Positions 57,636-64,000 of a DNA stretch of 64,000 nucleotides are shown here, one piece after another. Under the pieces are notes generated by a model that had not been told where the DNA came from, did no database searches, and was given only the letters and a program-made list of their open reading frames with translations. The stretch comes from Sphaerosporella brunnea (taxonomy: Eukaryota; Ascomycota; Pezizomycetes; Pezizales; Pyronemataceae), in NCBI GenBank assembly GCA_008704415.1, contig VXIS01000055.1, positions 62,001 through 126,000 of the forward strand, in the 5' to 3' direction. Numbering within the stretch: the first letter of the stretch is position 1; each line of letters opens with the position of its first letter. The translations under genes were made by a program, and so were the position numbers.

Positions 57636-58595
57636 CTTATTTGTAATTAAACCTACTGTCCGTATACGACCGCGAACGATCATGACAGACCCTTCTCGTC
57701 CCCACCCTTTTCCTATCGTATTATCCCGGTAATAAGGCAATGTGGCTAAGTGACTTTGCCAGGAGGCTGAGTGAGCGCAGTGACTTTGCCACATTGCCTC
57801 AGTACCGAGATAATACAGTATCCGCCCCCTTATCGATGGGTCAACTGCGGCCCACCAACATACCAGAAAGGAAAAGTGCGAGAGAGTACAAAGGAGAGAA
57901 AAACATGCCCATAAACAACAGAAAGTAAAAGCCATGGCCACCAACCCTCCCCTCCCCTGACTCGTCCTCCTCCGCCACGGGCTGGCCAACTGCAAGAGAT
58001 GCGGGGTTGCCTTTTTCCTCACGGCACAGCCACCCACCTAGCTCTGTCTCCGCAGAGCGCCAAAGCGCGCGCGAATCTGTGGAAGCCGATGATTCGCATA
58101 TGCGCCCTTGCCCGAGCGGCAAAACCAGCACGGAGATTCTCCTCGAGGGGCCGGCCGAAAGCCAGGCAGGCGTCTTCCGAGGCGCGCCGAGGCTTGGCGA
58201 ATCCCATTGCCCGGTGGCTTCGAGCCCTCTGCGTGTTCTGACCGGGCCGGGGGGGAGAGACGGCTGCATCCATCATAGCTGCAAACTCGTTGCCAACGCC
58301 GGGGGGAGCAGCAACCGGCAATCGCGGCCGGAGATAGCTCACGGCTCAACTTGGTAATGCGCCCAGCAGGGCCGACGGAGCGAGTGGTCCTTGCGCCGCT
58401 CGGTAGGTTGCATAGACCTCTGCATCGATATCAAAGCCCGCCTTATCGGTGCCGAGGTGATCGTCCATCCAGCGAGCGGCCGGTGTTGGGGCCAATCCAA
58501 GGTGCACGCTCTGGGGGGTCCGGTGGAGCCAGCCAGCGGCAGGCGATTGTTGCAGCCTACTTGATACAAAACGAGCGCACTTTCTCAAAGCAGGT
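57636..58595 (-). mobile_element. LINE family B copy 3, heavily deleted
   Basis: On the minus strand a RNase H start (GFDIDAEVYATYRAA near 58420-58465) is joined to GNEFAAMMDAA (near 58260-58300), with the central part missing. Scattered C-terminal pieces follow (RALWRSAETELGG, about 58030-58070). The 3' UTR is split by a 103-bp MITE at 57716-57818: the flanking pieces match copy 2 (CGATCATGAYAGACCC on one side, TTATCGATGGGTCAACT on the other). The tail is near 57636-57650. Confidence 0.72.
57716..57818. mobile_element. MITE, 103 bp, nested in a LINE 3' UTR
   Basis: Nearly all of it is an imperfect inverted repeat: left TCGTATTATCCCGGTAATAA then GGCAATGTGGC; right end the same with few changes. 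TA flanks both ends (57714-57715 and 57819-57820). The outer 23 bp match the ends of the next element at 58597-58944, so they are one family. Confidence 0.88.
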
Positions 58596-58596
58596 A

Positions 58597-58944
58597 CCGT
58601 ATTATCCCGGTAACAAGGCAATTCCACAGACGCCGAAGTACATACACCGACACGTACCGTTCAGCCGGGGGGGGGGGGGGGGGCAGTGAAGCTGTGTGAG
58701 AGGCGGTGGACAGTGCTCGACCGGTGGCGGTCAGTAAAACCTTAAACAGAGCGGGGAGATGGAGACCGCGGCGACAGCCTCTTCCCCGTCTCCAGTGTCT
58801 TCGTCGCATTGGCTTTTCACGTCGCGTCTTCGCACTCCAGCTCGCGTCGAAACACTTCCCGTCCAGCTTCACTGCCCGCTGAACGGTACGTGTCGGTATA
58901 CTTCAGCGTCTGTGAAACTGTGCCTTATTACCGGGACAATACGG
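58597..58944. mobile_element. MITE, 348 bp, about 80-bp TIRs, TA duplication
   Basis: Left end CCGTATTATCCCGGTAACAA, right end (reversed) CCGTATTGTCCCGGTAATAA. Similarity continues inward for about 80 bp (CACAGACGCYGAAGTA, CGACACGTACCGTTCAGC). TA at 58595-58596 and 58945-58946. There is a G-run of about 17 in the left arm. Its ends share CCGTATT with the pogo-type element at 39773, pointing to a pogo/Fot1 autonomous parent. Confidence 0.9.
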
Positions 58945-58946
58945 TA

Positions 58947-59490
58947 CGGTATGCATATCAAACAGAGGAAGCACCGTGAGTACTCAATCCACCCCAAAAG
59001 CTCATCGATATCGCCTAGTAGCTCTTCATGCAGAAAAGAAAAGCCAGAATATTCGAATTGCCAGAATGCCGTATCCCATGGGGCTAGAAACTACTAACCA
59101 AAAACAAGCCAAAAACAGCCAAAAATTGAAGTGGCAAACTGACTCACTACCTGCTGACTGTTCCAGATTAAAGTGACCGGAGCAGAGCGGGGACAGGAAT
59201 AGAGCCTCTCTCTTGTCTCGGTTGTGGTTGACACAGGGAATCACTCGGTATGGCTGTGTATTACAGGGATGGTGAACCTGCTCTCTCTATTATTCATACT
59301 TGACATCTGTGGCCAGAAGAGCAAACTAAATCTCCCAAATCCGGCTAAAAGTTGCTATAGAAAAACGCCTGCCTCTCCCCCAAAAACATATCCGACAGAA
59401 ATCCCAAACAAAAGACCATATCCTCGAATTCCACCTCTCCAAAAGAACGGTTACCCAAAAAAAAAAAAAAAAAAAAAAAACACACCAGAA
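58947..59490. other. Spacer at the 3' side of the dynamin-like gene
   Basis: No gene seen. A run of about 22 A (59457-59480) lies 10 bp downstream of the dynamin-like stop codon. Confidence 0.4.
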
Positions 59491-62400
59491 CTACGCCAAG
59501 TAACCGCTCAACTCATCTTTCGCCTTCTGGAGCTGTGCCTTCTTACTCAACAGCTCTTTGCGGCGTCGCTCCTTCTCAGGATCCTCAACAAGCAATTGTT
59601 TGCAGTTCTCTTCGGCTACAACGCTGTCAGCGTCATTTTCAGTGCTGTCACCAAGGAAATGTCTTACCAAGAGGGCTGTCCAAGAACAATTCGGTCCTCA
59701 GCTCTTCCAGAAGCTTGTTCTGGCAGTCCTCTACAAGCTCGCCGTTAACCGCCAGGTAGGCATAATCAACGAAGCGTTTCCTTGCAATGTCGTGGTACGC
59801 TTGCACCTGTTTGGTTTCCGTCAGCATTTCGGTTCATGAGCTCGGGGGAAGGGGCAAACCTGGGCAAGAACGTTGACCTCGATGCTGTAAGGATCGACCA
59901 GCTCGCCGTCGTCTGGAGTCGGCGAGGGTATTGTGGGTCGCTGCCGCTTGCGGCCCCTAGCTGACTGCGTGGGAGTGGCCGGATTCTCTACCGCAGCCAT
60001 CTCCTGCTCCTCACGCTCCGCTCTCGCCGCATCACGCTGGTCTTGAAGATTCCGGAGTTGGCGAACAGACATATTGATGCTGTTTATCTTTGCCGATTTT
60101 TCAAAGTCGACCTGATTTGCCGTCTTGATCTGACTTGTTTCCAGCTTGCACAGACGCATAATGCTCTCGTGAAGCCTAGATGTGGCGGCGTTGAAGAACC
60201 TGCTAAGGATTTCATGGACCTTTTTGTTTATGGGAGACTTTTCATATCTGGCAAAATACAGCGCAAAGCATTCATCGAATACTCCGGCGACCAGCGTATG
60301 GACCTTGTTGAGGAAGGCGCCAACAATCCCTTCCCAGCTGGTGAGCGTGTCTTTAGCCACATTTACCACCGCCTCAGGATCAACCTGGTTCGGTAGGCCC
60401 GTTGTCGAAGTGGATTCCATAATGTATCTTATCCGTGGAAGATTGTATTTGTTGTTGTCTGCCACACGTGAGTCAGCTACCCTAGCGCCTCAATGCGAAG
60501 ACTAAAAGCTATCTACCGACCTCGCTGAGGCTTGATCCTCCGCGGGGTTCTCCCCGGCGTCGAAGCGGCCGTCAGCGGTCGCTTCCGAGGAGTACCCTGA
60601 TGGCTCGCTGAGCCTTCTCGGGGGGAAAGAGGAGATGGCGCCGTAATAGCATTGCAGGGAGTGGGAGTTTCCTCCCTCTGGGTGTCTTCAAACATACCTT
60701 GATGTCGGTTGGGAGCATGCCCTGAGCGCAATCTCTTCAACTCCTGCTCCTCTTCTCTTGCCGTTTGGATCACTACAAGTTGTGGGCGGGTGCGCTTCAG
60801 CGAGGTGTCAAAGAGCTCGATAAGATTCCGGAGCTCGCGCCTGAATCCGTTTTCGCCTCGTGCACCCGAAAGCTTTTGACGCATCTTCATCTCGAAGGAA
60901 GTGATCAGTCGGTCGACAATTACAACTTGGTTTTCCGATGGAGGAGCGGGCAACGTCGCCAGACTAGCATCAACTTCGAATGCCTGAGCGTCAATGGTGG
61001 CGATGATTGTGGGCAGACTGGCATATATCAGAAAGCATCCAAGTGTGAATGTCATGCGAACAAAAATACCGTCTCTTGATGAGCTCCCCAAGCTCTGCAG
61101 CAAGGTAATTTCCTAAATTTCTCGTGCCAAACCTATGATGCAAGTCCTTGAGTTCCGTGGACCAAGGCTCAGTGTTTCGGAAAAATTCGGCTTCCAGTCG
61201 ACGGGCCTGTACGCTGTCGACGCCTTTGTTAAGGGCGTCTTGGTTAGGTTGCTTTGTGACGAAATAACCATGGCGCAGGCGATGGGAATGGCCCCGAAGA
61301 ATGGACACCCATTGATCATGCTCTCCAAGCTCGACGGTGTCTGGCTTAGTCAAGGCACCTAGAGGGGGCGAATTAGTGTCGGTGAGTCGGCTTGCAGGCG
61401 GGAGCGCCTACCAATAGTTCGATCCTCTCCCAGCTGGCGGGCGAGTCGGGCTGCGGACTGGTTCACGGCATCGTCTAACACTCGAGTTAGCTCATGTGGG
61501 TGGTGCCTGAGCCAGGAACGGACCCTTCATTGTCATAGCCAGAAGGATCAAACAGTCCGGTTCAACAACGTATTCCACCACCAGCTTTTCGACAAGCTCG
61601 ATTAAGTATTGTTCTTTCTCCTGTTTATGTAGTTAGACTAACTCAGGACGCTCGACAATAGAAGAAGCACTTACGCTTTCGGTTGTCTGGATAACTCCTG
61701 GAAGGTCAATAAACGAGAGGTTGGGAACATCGGGAGCCGTGATCTGGGTCATTTTCAGTTGGGGCTTCCACGATTCCTGCCCAAGGAAGCTGCATACCTC
61801 CATCACGACAACGTTTGGGCTGAATTTTACTTCCAGTTCCGTATCGTTCGACCTGCCCATGCGAGTGGCACCGCCGCGCTCTGCTGAACGAGCTCCGAAA
61901 ACGTCATCCCGCCTGTAATCGGGAGATGCAAAATAGGAGTAATTCTTGCTTGGATTGAGAATTGCCGTTTGGGCTCTCACCAGAGCTGGCTCAACCTGTG
62001 ACTTGTCGGTAAGGTCCAAGAAGTGAACCTGCTCGGTTCTCTGGTCCTCCCATGGGTTTCCACCGGCTTTAGATGAGTCGTAGCGTTTCTTAAACCTTAG
62101 GGAGACGTGGCAAGACCAGGGCTGGTCCGCGTTCGACGCTTCTTTAAGGGTAATTTCGAGGGGACACTGCCAAGCGGATCAGTTGAAGCTCGGCGGTGAT
62201 CGCGATAACGGGGAAAAAAAAAAAAAAAAAAACATACCCGCGTGCAGGTTCCCGAATACCTTGGGACTTTGATCTACCAGGCACCAGGCCTAGTCAGCAG
62301 GTGCCACGGCAGAAAGAGATTATTTCAAAACCAACCCCGCTGATGGCTTCAATAAGACTACTCTTTCCTGCGCTCTGATTTCCAACAACAGCGATACGAG

Positions 62401-62803
62401 GAAGCGGCAGGCCCAGGTCTTCGATCCCAGCAGCGCGGAGACGATTAACCAAGTCAACCATCTCGCGCATGCCGCCACCAAGGGCACTCAAGTTTTCATC
62501 CACCTGAGGAGACGGCTTCTGGCTCTCAGGCTTCGGGGTGAGAACTACCAACTGCTCCAGGGCTGGAGCATCCCCATTCAGAGTGTTTGCCGGTGAGGCG
62601 GCGGCCTCCTGATCGATCTCCATGGCTTCAACCGAATCATCATCCGTCAGACTTTGACCACAAAGCTGGCCATAGGTTCTGGGGCAAGGAGAGCGAGGGG
62701 GAAAACCTTGGTTGCTGGCTTTCGTCTGAGCCTGGCGAATCGCAGATGCAAACTCCTCGATACCTTGCATCAATGCTTCGGTAGTCTGCTGCTGTTCGGC
62801 CAT
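59491..62803 (-). CDS. Dynamin-like (Mx-type) GTPase, ten exons
   Basis: Minus-strand exons 62803-62336, 62273-62238, 62166-61675, 61620-61524, 61474-61412, 61358-61070, 61017-60521, 60458-59860, 59806-59668 and 59615-59491, giving 934 residues. GTPase motifs: P-loop GNQSAGKS (141-148), the dynamin signature [17 protein letters not shown] (exon 2 is only 36 bp), DLPG (322-325) and TKPD (389-392), then [10 protein letters not shown]. The middle domain and stalk fill about 430-800, with a disordered basic insert (about 560-640). The C-terminal GED helix is [20 protein letters not shown] then [11 protein letters not shown]. No PH or proline-rich domain, so it resembles the Mx-like group of fungal dynamins rather than classical endocytic dynamin. 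Such proteins form helical polymers that reshape membranes; the membrane served here is unknown. Confidence 0.94.
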
Positions 62804-64000
62804 CAGCCAGTCGGTAGAGGGTTGGTGGAGGCGGGAATTCGAACGGTCAAGTCAAGTTAACGGACACAGAAGACTTGACTCAAGTATGGCAGCGGGCCGT
62901 GGCGGATAGACAGATGGAAGCGGAAAGAACGGCGAAGGCTGAAAGAAGCGAAACAAGAAGGAGGGAGGAACGAGGGGCAAGAAGCTCTCGACACGAGGGT
63001 TGGCTACAAATACTCTACGGCAAGCACGATAACGCCGCCCTCCCCCTCCTTCGTCTTCGCGAGGCACGCGCAATTGTGCCGGCTTCGGCGGTTTGTTGGC
63101 CAGCAACGCGGCAGGGGTTTGGGGCAGTTTGCATCTCGGGCAGCTTGACGCCAAGGAAGGCGGGAAGGCGCCAGATTGCCGCATCTCTGGAGCCGAGTCC
63201 GTTGTGGTCGCCCGCACAGACGTGTTGGGGATGTGGGGTTGCTGCGGTTGACACGCGCACTGCATGACGCTGCAAAGCTGACCGTCCGCAAAAAGCTGGT
63301 GGACGACGGACAGCGACAACAAAGCAAAGGGATCTGTATGGTGCTGCATTCACGAGGCATGTACGCCGGTACATACTTGACATGCTTTCGGCCAACAGGC
63401 CAGTGTTTCTTTATGCTCCCGTGGAACATTTGACGAAGCGGAGAAAATATCACGTTTGATCGGGTTTTCGTGTGGCGTGCCTGCATGACGCGCGAAGCAA
63501 TCGGCGCCAGTCATTGGTCCACGCCGGGGCAATCGACGGGGTCAAAGCGCGTGCGATAGCGAAAATGTACCGTCCCAGTGCATGTCCTCAAAAAAGATAC
63601 GTGAGTGCCTTGAGCCGAGTTGTGCAATCCTATGGGAAAAAGAAGCCTATTCTCGACCGTGCCGACCGCAGCAAACAACCAAACAAGGGGCAAGCGGCGC
63701 AAACCGCACAAACAACCAGGTCCTTCCGGTTACTTCCAAGTTCGAGTGGGAATCACTGTTTAAGACCGCAAGCGCACGACTTGAAGTGACATGTGCTCGT
63801 GTCGTCGACGTGCCAAGTCCAAGGTAGATCAGACAAAGTTACTACCCAAGCGTAAACAAATGGTCGCAAGGCAGAAATGAAGTCCGCAGTGTACAGGCGA
63901 GTGATTATGTGTGAAGTCCGTTAACACATATCCTCGTCCCAATAAACCGCCACCTTCGTTGCTCCCTCATCGTCGACATAGCCCCGAAACATACCCCCGC
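62804..64000. other. Upstream region of the dynamin-like gene to window end
   Basis: No gene supported. The stretch 62880-63000 is CT-rich on the minus strand (likely leader). Several minus-strand frames at 62852-63490 overlap and lack domains. Confidence 0.45.

Noticed and set aside
58339..58627. Separate small genes on the minus strand at 58.3-58.6 kb
   Set aside because: Their peptides match the RNase H part of LINE family B in two frames; they are one broken element.

Overview
The window looks like nuclear DNA of a filamentous ascomycete (Pezizomycotina). Its protein-coding genes are broken by short introns of about 48-95 bp, with GTRNGT-type donors, CTAAC/CTGAC-like branch points and YAG acceptors. 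The conserved genes are typical fungal versions (MED13, LSM3, Ego1/LAMTOR1-like, bL33m, HECT ligase, dynamin-like GTPase), and the mobile elements are typical of such genomes (piggyBac, Tad1-like non-LTR fragments, pogo/Tc1-mariner MITEs). Long homopolymer runs are common. Genus cannot be told from the sequence. I found no tRNA, rRNA or CRISPR array.

Layout. 1-5 kb: an intact piggyBac transposase ORF, a truncated NACHT-ankyrin remnant and a decayed LINE 3' end. 5.7-32.9 kb: mostly housekeeping genes. These are a mitochondrial oxoglutarate/malate-type carrier (-), a 1629-residue coiled-coil protein with a SUMO-interaction-like motif (+), mitoribosomal bL33m (-), a lipid-anchored Ego1/LAMTOR1-like TORC1 scaffold (-), LSM3 (-), MED13 (+) and a GT32-like Golgi glycosyltransferase (+). 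LINE 3' ends lie between them at 9.5 and 17.4 kb. 33-51 kb: an accessory, repeat-rich island. It holds two adjacent MITEs with TA target duplications, LINE fragments, a long inverted-repeat element and a second copy of it that was hit by a pogo-type deletion derivative. It also holds genes of the kind linked to fungal self/non-self recognition or cell death: a stand-alone SesB-like lipase, an F-box-like ankyrin protein with almost identical repeats, an unrecognised 942-residue protein with a CPxCGK motif and a second small F-box-like/ankyrin protein. 51.8-63 kb: conserved again, with a HECT E3 ligase (-) and a histidine-phosphatase/PGAM-like enzyme (+) sharing a promoter region, a nested LINE/MITE patch and a ten-exon dynamin/Mx-like GTPase (-).

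Most genes here do not form a pathway. The conserved genes cover mitochondrial transport and translation, mRNA decay and splicing, transcription, TORC1 signalling, ubiquitination and membrane remodelling. Exon structures were worked out by hand from splice signals and reading frame; every multi-exon model given sums to a multiple of three.
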